A stretch of DNA of 64,000 nucleotides from Candidatus Kaistia colombiensis (GTDB lineage Bacteria; Pseudomonadota; Alphaproteobacteria; Rhizobiales; Kaistiaceae): positions 4,416,501 to 4,480,500 of the forward strand of contig CP119318.1 in the NCBI GenBank assembly GCA_029203105.1, in the 5' to 3' direction. The notes below the pieces were generated by a model. It was not told the DNA's origin and ran no database searches. It saw only the letters and a program-made list of their open reading frames with translations. A program made the translations under genes and the position numbers. Every line of letters starts with the position of its first letter. Positions within the stretch are counted from its first letter, which is position 1. Shown here one piece after another: positions 54,597 to 62,407 of this stretch.

Positions 54597-55733
54597 TTAC
54601 TCCGTCGAGCCGACCGGCTCGGCGTCCTGATAAGCCCCAGCGACGGCCTCGATCGCGGCGTCGACGTTGACGGCATGGCCGAGCGAGGCGAGCGCCTGGC
54701 CATAGGCGACGACATTGGCCAAGACCGGCCGATAGGATGCGCGCGGCCCGGTATGGTTGAGGCGGACCAGCAGATGCTCGACGCCGCCGACACCAAGGCT
54801 GATGGCCGAACCCTCGAATTCGGCCGCCGCCTCGACCAGCGCTTCTGCCTCGATGCCGGCCGGGATGGGAGCGGCCGTCACCAGCGCCAGGGCGCTCGCA
54901 TCATCCTCGATCCACGGCGTGATGCCGAGCGCCCGAATGCCCGCCCGGGTGGCTCGGGCTGCCAGTTGATGGCGCTCGATGACCGTCTCGATGCCCTCCT
55001 CTTCCGCATCAATCCGGTCGAGGGCTGCATCGAGCGCCCAGAACTCCAGCGGCGCCGGCGTGCCGGGCAGCGCATCGGCGCTGCCATGGTCGAGCCAGTT
55101 TTCCTTCAGATCGAGCAGCGACAGCACGGAAAGCCGCAGCGCCGGTTCCTCGGCGATCTTGGCCCAGGCCGCCTTGCTGACCGAGATTGCGGAAAGGCCG
55201 GCTGGCCCACCCAGGCCCTTTTGCGGCCCGACCACCGCGATATCGATGCCAAGCCCAAACACTTCGAGCGAATGCCCGCCGATAGAGGCGACCGCGTCGA
55301 CAACCAGAAGCGCATCGCGCGCCTTGGCAGCATCAGCGATTTCCGGCAACGGGTTCAGGACGCCATTCGCCGCCTCGCCATGGACGAGCACGACGACATC
55401 GACCTTCTCCATCGCGTCCAGCGCTGCCTGAAAGGCGGCGAACTGGACCGGCCGGCCAAGTTCGGCCACGACATTCTCGACGATGGCGCCGCCCCGGCGC
55501 AGCCAGGTGGCGAAGTAGTCGCCATAGGGGCTGGTGACGACATTGAGGACGCGCATGCCCGGCTTGGCGAGGCTGGCCGCGACTGCCTCGAGCGCCACGA
55601 TGGCCTCGGCCTGCACGAAGACGACGTCGTCCAGGCTCCACATCGTCCTGCCGATCCGATCGGCCAGCAGGCCGTAGCCCACGCCGGGATAAACGGGCGG
55701 ATCGAGCAGGTCTTCGGTGGAGAACTGGGTCAT
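54597..55733 (-). CDS. Class V aminotransferase (alanine-glyoxylate/pyridoxamine-pyruvate type)
   Basis: The 378-residue protein starts at 55733 (MTQFSTEDLLDPPVYPGVGY). An ATG at 55748 has a better ribosome site, but that site is part of a repeat. The PLP site is VVGPQKGLGGPAGLSAISVS with the Schiff-base Lys, and the cofactor Asp lies in LLVVDAVASIGG. The pattern fits fold-type I, class V enzymes such as serine-glyoxylate or pyridoxamine-pyruvate aminotransferase; the latter is known from Mesorhizobium. The amine substrate is not known. It stands between the monooxygenase and importer genes on one strand. Confidence 0.85.
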   Translation of the reverse strand: MTQFSTEDLLDPPVYPGVGYGLLADRIGRTMWSLDDVVFVQAEAIVALEAVAASLAKPGMRVLNVVTSPYGDYFATWLRRGGAIVENVVAELGRPVQFAAFQAALDAMEKVDVVVLVHGEAANGVLNPLPEIADAAKARDALLVVDAVASIGGHSLEVFGLGIDIAVVGPQKGLGGPAGLSAISVSKAAWAKIAEEPALRLSVLSLLDLKENWLDHGSADALPGTPAPLEFWALDAALDRIDAEEEGIETVIERHQLAARATRAGIRALGITPWIEDDASALALVTAAPIPAGIEAEALVEAAAEFEGSAISLGVGGVEHLLVRLNHTGPRASYRPVLANVVAYGQALASLGHAVNVDAAIEAVAGAYQDAEPVGSTE

Positions 55734-55751
55734 CGTTTTTCGTCTCATCTG

Positions 55752-55950
55752 TTCTTCACCTCTCCCGGCGGGAGAGGTCGGAGCGAAGCTCCGGTGAGGG
55801 TTTAGGGAATTATCCGGGGATGCCGCGGCCCGTCGCCCCGGCGGAGGCCGGGGCCCATGAACACCGGCCATACAGACCATGGCCCGGCCCTCTGGCCCTC
55901 GGCCGGTGTGTCTGGATCCCGGCTTCCGCCGGGATGACGGCGGAGGGGCG
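55752..55950. repeat. Half copy of the composite repeat joined to a second repeat type
   Basis: 55752-55806 holds one arm (CACCTCTCCCGGCGGGAGAG, then GGTGAGGGTTTAGG). It is followed at 55826-55950 by GC-rich dyads, GCCCCGGCGG-AGGCCGGGGC and ATCCCGGCTTCCGCCGGGAT. The second type resembles the element near 836. No gene is seen in the gap 55734-55970. Confidence 0.65.
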
Positions 55951-55970
55951 GCCCCTTCGAGCTTCCATCC

Positions 55971-56816
55971 TCAGCCATCTCCAAACCCAGCCCGGCCGGA
56001 ATTTCGGGAGAGCTGGAAGCAGAGCGCCGCCAGCCCGAGCAGCGTTACCGTGAACAGGAACACGACCGTTGCCGCCGCATAGACTGAAGGCGCCGGGCCA
56101 TATTGCAGGCTGCCATAGAGATAGACCGGCAGCGTATTGACGGTCGGCGTCGTCAGGAAGGCGGCGACGACGAGGTTGTCGAAGCAAAAGGCATAGGACA
56201 TCAGCCCGCCGGCGAGGATGGCCGGCAGAAGCTGCGGCAGGACGATGAACCAGAGCGTCTTCAGCCGCGTGCTGCCGAGATCGGCGGCGGCTTCCTCCAG
56301 TTTTGGGTCGAGCGTCAGGGCGCGGGCGCGCACGATCAGCGCCGTGACGGCGATCGCCGCCGGCGTGATGCCGGCGATCAGCGTCGCCGCCCCCAGCGGA
56401 ATGCCGGTGACGGCATAGAACAGCAGCAACGACACGCCGATGACGACTTCCGGCACGATCAGCAGGATATAGGTCAGGCCCGACAGCCAGTTTCGCACAC
56501 GGGGGCTGGGGTGACGGACCAGCGCATAGCCGAGCGACGCGCCCATGCCGAGCGCGATCAGCGCCGCCCAGAAGGCGACATAGAGGCTGGTCTGGACCGA
56601 GCGACGCAGCGCCAGATCGTTCCACGCGGCCGGATACCATTCGAGTGTCCAGCCGGTGAAATTCGACGTCTGCTTGCCGACGACGCCGAGATTGAACGAA
56701 TAGACCATCGAGATGGCGAGCGGCGCGAAGAGGAACAGGATCGCGAGCGCGAACCAAAGCGTCAGCCCGGCATCGGTGATGCGTTTTTGCCGGCCGTCCA
56801 TGCGGAGCGCGCTCAT
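55971..56816 (-). CDS. Polyamine-type ABC transporter permease (PotC-like)
   Basis: The 281-residue permease has six helices and the EAA loop KLEEAAADLGSTRLKTLWFI, typical of the second permease of spermidine/putrescine-type importers. An N-terminal cytoplasmic stretch of about 15 residues precedes the first helix (LWFALAILFLFAPLAISMVY). The start overlaps the stop of the other permease by four bases (ATGA, 56816-56813). The operon order is ATPase, binding protein, PotB-like, PotC-like, all on the minus strand. Confidence 0.9.
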   Translation of the reverse strand: MSALRMDGRQKRITDAGLTLWFALAILFLFAPLAISMVYSFNLGVVGKQTSNFTGWTLEWYPAAWNDLALRRSVQTSLYVAFWAALIALGMGASLGYALVRHPSPRVRNWLSGLTYILLIVPEVVIGVSLLLFYAVTGIPLGAATLIAGITPAAIAVTALIVRARALTLDPKLEEAAADLGSTRLKTLWFIVLPQLLPAILAGGLMSYAFCFDNLVVAAFLTTPTVNTLPVYLYGSLQYGPAPSVYAAATVVFLFTVTLLGLAALCFQLSRNSGRAGFGDG

Positions 56817-57730
56817 GCCGACACCTCGGCAAAACCCTTGGTGAGGCGGGCGAGCGCGGCGACGACGATCGCGACCGAAACCAGCACCAGCACGGCCATG
56901 GCCGAGCCGAGCGCATAATTCTGCGATTGCAGATATTGCGACGAGATCGCCTGCCCCATCAGGACGCCGCGACTGCCGCCGAGCAGTTTCGGGATCACCA
57001 TCTCGCCCAGCATCGGCACGGCGGTGAGCAGCACGGCGGTGGCGATGCCCGGCCGCGCCATCGGCAGCGTCACCGCCCAGAATGTCTGCAGGCGGCTGGC
57101 GCCGAGATCGCGGCTCGCCTCCAGAAGCGGCCCCGGAATGCGATCGAGCACGACGAAGAGCGGCACGATGGCGATCGGCAGATAGGCATAGACCATGCCG
57201 ATGAAGACGGCGGTCTTGGTATCGAGCAGGTCGAGCGGCCCGTCGTGCAGATGCAGGAAATTCAGGATCACCTCGAACACGCCGCCGCGCGCCAGCAAGA
57301 TCTGCCAGGACATGACGCGGATCAGGAACGAGGAGAAATAAGGGATGAGGATCAGGACGAGCGCCAGCGTGCGGAACCGCCCGGCCTTGCGCGCGATGAA
57401 ATAGGCGACCGGAAAGGCGACGGCGAGGCAGAGCGCCGAGGCGGTGATGGCGAACTGCACCGTGCGCAGGAAGGTCGAGAGATAGAAGCCGGAAAGCGCG
57501 GTCTGGTAATTCTTCAGCGTGAAGCCGAGCTCGACCGCGCCGAACAACGAATTGCCGAACGAATAGACGACCGTAAAGCCGAGCGGCGCCAGGAAGAAGA
57601 TGGCGAGCCAGGCGGTCGGAATGACAGCGAACAGATGATCGGAAACGCGCGCCGACGGCGCGCGCTTTGTCTCAGCCCGACCGCCGCCCGGAAGGGAAGC
57701 GGTCGCAGGGATCGGTGGGCTCGCTGCCAT
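56813..57730 (-). CDS. Polyamine-type ABC transporter permease (PotB-like)
   Basis: The 305-residue permease starts at the ATG at 57730 (MAASPPIPATASLPGGGRAE). A 35-residue cytoplasmic leader is followed by six helices. The EAA loop is LLEASRDLGASRLQTFWAVT, and FLRTVQFAITASALCLAVAF marks the PotB type. It pairs with the PotC-like permease through an ATGA overlap. A composite inverted repeat separates it from the binding-protein gene, so expression of the permeases may be lower than that of the genes upstream. Confidence 0.9.
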   Translation of the reverse strand: MAASPPIPATASLPGGGRAETKRAPSARVSDHLFAVIPTAWLAIFFLAPLGFTVVYSFGNSLFGAVELGFTLKNYQTALSGFYLSTFLRTVQFAITASALCLAVAFPVAYFIARKAGRFRTLALVLILIPYFSSFLIRVMSWQILLARGGVFEVILNFLHLHDGPLDLLDTKTAVFIGMVYAYLPIAIVPLFVVLDRIPGPLLEASRDLGASRLQTFWAVTLPMARPGIATAVLLTAVPMLGEMVIPKLLGGSRGVLMGQAISSQYLQSQNYALGSAMAVLVLVSVAIVVAALARLTKGFAEVSA

Positions 57731-57771
57731 CAACGTTTCATTTGAGCAGTGGGCATCTAGCAGAACCTGAC

Positions 57772-57902
57772 TTTCACCTCTCGCCTCATGGGAGAGGTCG
57801 GAGCGCAGCTCCGGGTGAGGGTTTAGGGAACTATCCGGTGAGGCCGTAAACCCTCACCCGCCGGCCTCCGGCCGTCGACCTCTCCCTCAGGGAGAGGTGA
57901 AG
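57772..57902. repeat. Composite inverted repeat, copy 4
   Basis: TTCACCTCTCGCCTCATGGG (57772), GGGTGAGGGTTTAGG and the mirror TAAACCCTCACCC with CGACCTCTCCCTCAGGGAGA (57877-57896) form the same large palindrome as copies 1 and 2. It lies in the gap between the PotB-like and binding-protein genes. Confidence 0.75.
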
Positions 57903-57938
57903 GCTGGCGCTTCAACGCAAGGGATGTTGCTCCGGAAA

Positions 57939-59069
57939 TCAGCCGCCCGCCGCAGCCTGGATTTCGGCCTGCACTTCCAGATAGACGCCGATGGTGGCCG
58001 GATCGACGACGAAAGAGGTCAGCTTGGTGAAGTCGAGATCCTTGCCGCCGAAGATCAGGTCGGCGTTCTTGGTGTCGGCCGGCAGCTTTTCGCGCAGGCC
58101 GGCGAGCGCCGCCGGGAAGCCGATATACTGCGTCTCGGAGAGCTGGACGTCGGGCTCCAACTGGTACGACAGGAAGTCGTAGACCTGATCGAGGTTCGGC
58201 GCCTTGGCGGGGATCGCGTAGTTATCGACCCAGAGCTCGCTCATCGGGCCGGGTACGACGAATTTCAGCTTCGGATTGAGGCCGATGGCGGCGCGGGCGG
58301 TGCCCTGGTTGGTCTGCGCCAGCACGATCGAGCCATTGGCAAGCTGGTTCGGATCGAGGCCCGAGAAGGTCTTCACATGCTTGGCGAAGGCCTTGATTTC
58401 CTCGCCGGCGGCGCGGATTTCGGCCTCGGTCGCCGTGTTCCAGTCCTTGCCATGGGTCCAGAGCGACATGCCGATGGTTTCCCAGCCGGAATCCGACAGG
58501 CGGATCTTGCCGCTGACGCCGGGCTTCGCGCCGGCATCGAGGAAATCCTGCCAGGTCTTGATCTCGCCACCCACGGCTTCCGGATCGTAGACGACGCCAA
58601 GCACGCCCCAATCCTTCGGGATCGAGTATTTGTTGCCGGGGTCATAGTCGCGGTTGAGCAGCGCTTGATCGAGCGAACCGAGGTTCAGGCGCGCGTGGTC
58701 GATCTCCTGCAGCAGGCCCTTGTCGGCCATCTGCTTGATCCAGCTCGAGCTCGGGATGACGAGATCGAAATCGACGCCGGCCGGGCTGTTCAGCTTGGCG
58801 AACAGCGTCTCGTTGGAATCGTAACTGGTGATGTTCGGCGTCACGCCGGACTTGCGGGCGTAATTGGCCAGGCTGTCATTGGAGAAATAGTTCGGCCAGG
58901 AGAAGACGTTGAGTGCGCCGCCCGAAGCGGATTCCGCTGAAGCGCGGCCCGGAAACGCCGACGAGATGGCGAGCGCTGCGGGTGCTGCGCCGAGCAGACC
59001 GAGGACGGAGCGGCGGCTGAAGCCCGCGCTCCGGAACGAGCCGTTGGGAAGAAGCAGATGCTTGGTCAT
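57939..59069 (-). CDS. Polyamine-type ABC transporter substrate-binding protein (PotD-like), Tat signal
   Basis: The start at 59069 (MTKHLLLPNGSFRSAGFSRR) gives 376 residues. A twin-arginine motif (SRRSVLG) precedes a hydrophobic segment ending GRASAES, so export through Tat is likely. The mature part matches PotD/PotF: LNVFSWPNYFSNDSLANYAR, FDLVIPSSSWIKQMADKGLL, YSIPKDWGVLGVVYDPEAVG and a C-terminal EVQAEIQAAAGG. The Trp/Tyr/Asp box for amines is partly visible (SELWVDNYAI). The ligand is a small amine, not further resolved. Confidence 0.9.
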   Translation of the reverse strand: MTKHLLLPNGSFRSAGFSRRSVLGLLGAAPAALAISSAFPGRASAESASGGALNVFSWPNYFSNDSLANYARKSGVTPNITSYDSNETLFAKLNSPAGVDFDLVIPSSSWIKQMADKGLLQEIDHARLNLGSLDQALLNRDYDPGNKYSIPKDWGVLGVVYDPEAVGGEIKTWQDFLDAGAKPGVSGKIRLSDSGWETIGMSLWTHGKDWNTATEAEIRAAGEEIKAFAKHVKTFSGLDPNQLANGSIVLAQTNQGTARAAIGLNPKLKFVVPGPMSELWVDNYAIPAKAPNLDQVYDFLSYQLEPDVQLSETQYIGFPAALAGLREKLPADTKNADLIFGGKDLDFTKLTSFVVDPATIGVYLEVQAEIQAAAGG

Positions 59070-59082
59070 GACGGGATCCTTG

Positions 59083-60207
59083 TCAGGAGGACGGGCGGAG
59101 GGAATTCTGGACAGCCTCGTCGCGATAGGCGCGCGCGGCATGGGGAGCAAAGGTGACGGTGATGGCGTCGCCCGGAACGAGATCGATGCCGTCGGATGCG
59201 GCGCGACGCTCGACCGATTCAAACGCGAGGCCGCCGGCTGTCACCGCGCGCAGACGCAGCGAGGGCCCGAGCGCCACGGCATCGACAATGCGGGCGGCAA
59301 AGCGGTTCGGGCCGGAAGAGGCTTCCGGCGAGGCGCGGAGAAAGCGGGTTTCTTCGGGGCGCACGATCACCAGCGCGGGGTCACCGGCATTTAGCAACGG
59401 GTCGATGTGCTCGGCGGCGACCGGGCCGAGATCGGAGGCGAGCGCGCCATCCTCGCCGAGCGTGGCGCGGATCTGGTTGGCGCTGCCGACGAACAGCGCG
59501 GTCCAGGCATTGACAGGCCGGTCATAGATCGTCGCCGGATCGCCGATCTGCTCGAAGCCGCCATGGCGCATCACCGCCAGCCGATCGGCCATGCCAAAAG
59601 CTTCTTCCTGGTCATGCGTGATGTAGATGAACGTCGCGCCCAGTTCCGTCTGGATGCGGCGCAGCTCGCGCTGCATTTCTTCACGCAGCTTGCGATCGAG
59701 CGCGCCGAGCGGTTCGTCGAGCAGCAGCACGGCCGGCTCGTTGGCAAGCGCGCGCGCCAGCGCCACGCGCTGCTGCATGCCGCCGGAAAGCTGGTTCGGC
59801 TTGCGGTCGCCGACATCGGAGAGGCGCACCAGTTCGAGCAGCTCGCCGGCCTTCTTGCGCCGCACAGCGCGCGAAACGCCGCGCATCCGCGGACCGTAGG
59901 CGACATTGTCGATGACGCTCATATGCGGGAACAGCGCGTAGCTCTGGAACACGGTGTTGACGTCGCGCCGCTCGGCCGGAACGGCGGTGACGTTCTCACC
60001 CGAGATCCAGACAGAACCCTCGTCCGGCGCTTCAAAACCGCCGATGATGCGCATCGCCGTCGTCTTGCCGCTGCCGCTCGGGCCGACAATCGCCAAAAAT
60101 TCGCCGCGCGGCACTTCGAGCGAAAGACCCGAGATCACCTTCTGGCCGCCAAAGCTCTTGGCGACGCCGCGAAGCGCGACTGCGATCGGAAGGGGGCTTT
60201 GCGTCAT
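59083..60207 (-). CDS. Polyamine-type ABC transporter ATP-binding protein (PotA-like)
   Basis: The 374-residue ATPase has Walker A GPSGSGKTTAMRIIGGFE, Q-loop VFQSYALFPHMSVIDNVAYG, signature QLSGGMQQRVALARALANEP, Walker B VLLLDEPLGALDRKLREEMQ and H-loop ITHDQEEAFGMADRLAVM. The last 110 residues form a TOBE domain (ALVIVRPEETRFLRASPEAS). It is the first gene of the operon; the binding-protein gene starts 13 bases after its stop. It powers uptake through the two permeases. Confidence 0.93.
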   Translation of the reverse strand: MTQSPLPIAVALRGVAKSFGGQKVISGLSLEVPRGEFLAIVGPSGSGKTTAMRIIGGFEAPDEGSVWISGENVTAVPAERRDVNTVFQSYALFPHMSVIDNVAYGPRMRGVSRAVRRKKAGELLELVRLSDVGDRKPNQLSGGMQQRVALARALANEPAVLLLDEPLGALDRKLREEMQRELRRIQTELGATFIYITHDQEEAFGMADRLAVMRHGGFEQIGDPATIYDRPVNAWTALFVGSANQIRATLGEDGALASDLGPVAAEHIDPLLNAGDPALVIVRPEETRFLRASPEASSGPNRFAARIVDAVALGPSLRLRAVTAGGLAFESVERRAASDGIDLVPGDAITVTFAPHAARAYRDEAVQNSLRPSS

Positions 60208-60365
60208 GGCGAATGCGGACCGGCGGCAAGGAAGGGCAAGGGCCTGACGGCCGTCGCGAGAAAACTAGTACGGGGACCCGCCCGAAGAAGCGAGTTGGAT
60301 TGTTCCCAAGTTCCGGCCCGCCTGAGTTTCTTGTTCCTCTTTTCCGCCGAGCCGGCAAATCGTCG

Positions 60366-60926
60366 TCAGTTCAATGCCTTGGCGGCGGCGGCCGCGAGTT
60401 GCGCCGCCGCGCGGCGGACGATCTCCGCCACGGGCACGTCGACCGCGACAGGCAGGACATCCGGCTCCCCGGCCATCGGGCGCTCCAGCGTCGCATATTG
60501 GCTGGCGAGCAGGCTCGGCGGCATGAAATGCCCCTTGCGCGCGCCGAGCCGGTCCTGGACCAGCGCCTGCGGCGCGTCGAGGAAGACGAAGCGGATCGGC
60601 TGGCCGGCGGCCTGGCGGATGCGGTCGCGGTAGATCTGGCGGAGCGCCGAACAGGCGACGACGACGCCCGCCGGATGGGCGGCGCGGTCGGCGAGCGTCG
60701 CGCCGATGGTGTCGAGCCAGGGCCAGCGGTCGTCGTCGACCAGCGGCGTGCCGGACGCCATCTTGGCGACGTTCTGCGGGCTGTGCAGGCCGTCGCCATC
60801 GACGAAGTCGATGCCGAGCGCGGCAGCGAGCCCTTCGCCGACGCTGGATTTACCGGAGCCGGAGACGCCCATCACGATGATGGCCAGCCGAGTTCCCACG
60901 CCCTGTTCCGATTGCGCCGTCGCCAT
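60366..60926 (-). CDS. gntK: Gluconokinase
   Basis: The 186-residue kinase starts at the ATG at 60926 (MATAQSEQGVGTRLAIIVMG). It has the P-loop GVSGSGKSSVGEGLAAALG, the gluconate-binding DGDGLHSPQNVAKMASGTPL, DDDRWPWLDTIG, the LID CSALRQIYRDRIR, and KGHFMPPSLLASQYATLERP. All are standard for the GntK family (about 175). It phosphorylates D-gluconate to 6-phosphogluconate. It is distant from the idonate/gluconate locus at 1-16 kb, yet supplies the next step of that route. Confidence 0.94.
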   Translation of the reverse strand: MATAQSEQGVGTRLAIIVMGVSGSGKSSVGEGLAAALGIDFVDGDGLHSPQNVAKMASGTPLVDDDRWPWLDTIGATLADRAAHPAGVVVACSALRQIYRDRIRQAAGQPIRFVFLDAPQALVQDRLGARKGHFMPPSLLASQYATLERPMAGEPDVLPVAVDVPVAEIVRRAAAQLAAAAAKALN

Positions 60927-61063
60927 GAAATGCGTTCCGCCCACCCGCTTGAGAAACAACTTCACAAGCCATATCGCGAGCGGAGGGCGCGCGTCCACCG
61001 GCAGCCGCACCCTCGTCCGACGAGAGCGCGCCGCCATTCCAGCCCATGGAACGGCGACCGTTC

Positions 61064-62407
61064 TCAGCCCTGCATCTCGCGGAGCAGCGCGTCGATCTTG
61101 ATCGTCGCGAAGGCGGAGAAGGTGTCCGACACGGCATAGGGCAGCACGAGATAGTCGCCGTGCCGCATGGCGCCGCAGGTGTAGACGACGTTCGGAACAT
61201 AGCCCTCGCGCTCGGACGGTTCCGGCCGCACCAGCGGCTCGCTGGAACGCGCCAACACCTTGGACGGATCGTCCTTGTCGAGCAGCACCGCGCCGATCGA
61301 GTATTTGCGCACCGGCCCGACGCCATGGGTCAGCAGCAGCCAGCCTTCGTCCAGCTCGATCGGCGAGCCGCAATTGCCGATCTGGACGAACTCCCAGGGA
61401 AAACGCGGCCGCAGGATCGCCACGCCGCCATCCCAGGTGAACAGATCGTCCGAATAGATCAGATACAGGTTCTCATTGTCCTGCCGGCCGATCATGGCGT
61501 AGAGGCCGTTGATCTTGCGCGGGAACAGGGCCATGCCCTTGTTGCGGGCGGCGCTGCCGCGCAGCGGCGCCATGCGGAAGGTGAGAAAGTCGGTCGTCTC
61601 GAGCAGCTCGGAGCGGATCGTATTGCCGCTATAGGCGGTGTAGGTGGCGTAGAAGGTCCGCTGCGAGGCGTCGTGGAATTCGACGAAGCGCGCATCCTCG
61701 ATACCGTTCGATTGCGACGCGGTGAGCGGGAAGATCAGCCGCTCGCTGATGTCCTCCTCCGGCGAGAAGGTCAACTCGACCGCCTCGCCGTCGGGCAGCG
61801 GGGCGCGGGCCAGCACGTTCGGCACCGAGGCGAGCCGCACCGCCGGATCGATCGTCACGGCGCCATCGGCCGTCACCGAACCCGAGCGGAAGGTCAGCGA
61901 CGAGATATGCCCCTCGCCCACCGACCGCAGGCTGAGAATGAAACGCTGCCCGCTGGCCGGGGCGCCGGCCTGCTCGGGATGCGGGACGATGCTCGGATTG
62001 AACAGCGCCGCCGCCTCGAACGAATACTCATGCAGGAAATAGGCGCCGATCAACTGGCGCTGGATCCGGGTGAAGGGCGGGTGCGGATCGAACGCCTCCT
62101 CCATCTCGTCGCAGCGCAACTCGAACGTCCGCAACAGGTTGCGGTGCCGGCCGTCGAAATTCTCCAGAACGTCAATCAACTGGCCGGCGGCGGTCTCGGG
62201 ATCGAGGCCGAGCACGCGATCCACGATGTGATTGGCCCGCGTCTTCTCCTTGGAGTTCAGATCGCGCGGCTCGGTAGCCGGCTTGAACCGCCGCACCACG
62301 ACGCGCGTGGGATCAGGGCGGAGGAACAGCGCCTGACGGCTCAAGGAACTGACGTGGGCCAATTCATCCTCGGTTCGGCTGTCGGAAAGGGAGGCGAGTT
62401 CAAGCAC
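61064..62407 (-). CDS. GH130 family glycosidase/phosphorylase
   Basis: The 447-residue protein starts at a GTG (62407) that overlaps the end of the glycosyltransferase gene by eight bases. The fold is a five-bladed beta-propeller of GH130: FNPSIVPHPEQAG, GIEDARFVEFHDASQRTFYA with the catalytic Asp and Arg, ETTDFLTFRMAPL, KGMALFPRKINGLYAMIGRQ and GAVLLDKDDPSKVLARSSEP. An N-terminal helical region of about 130 residues is typical of the group-2/3 relatives. GH130 enzymes split or make beta-mannosides with phosphate. The substrate is probably the glycan made by its partner. Confidence 0.88.
   Translation of the reverse strand: MLELASLSDSRTEDELAHVSSLSRQALFLRPDPTRVVVRRFKPATEPRDLNSKEKTRANHIVDRVLGLDPETAAGQLIDVLENFDGRHRNLLRTFELRCDEMEEAFDPHPPFTRIQRQLIGAYFLHEYSFEAAALFNPSIVPHPEQAGAPASGQRFILSLRSVGEGHISSLTFRSGSVTADGAVTIDPAVRLASVPNVLARAPLPDGEAVELTFSPEEDISERLIFPLTASQSNGIEDARFVEFHDASQRTFYATYTAYSGNTIRSELLETTDFLTFRMAPLRGSAARNKGMALFPRKINGLYAMIGRQDNENLYLIYSDDLFTWDGGVAILRPRFPWEFVQIGNCGSPIELDEGWLLLTHGVGPVRKYSIGAVLLDKDDPSKVLARSSEPLVRPEPSEREGYVPNVVYTCGAMRHGDYLVLPYAVSDTFSAFATIKIDALLREMQG

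Noticed and set aside
52931..57902. CRISPR array
   Set aside because: The repeats are 130-base palindromes between genes about 1.2-2 kb apart, not short direct repeats with regular spacers.
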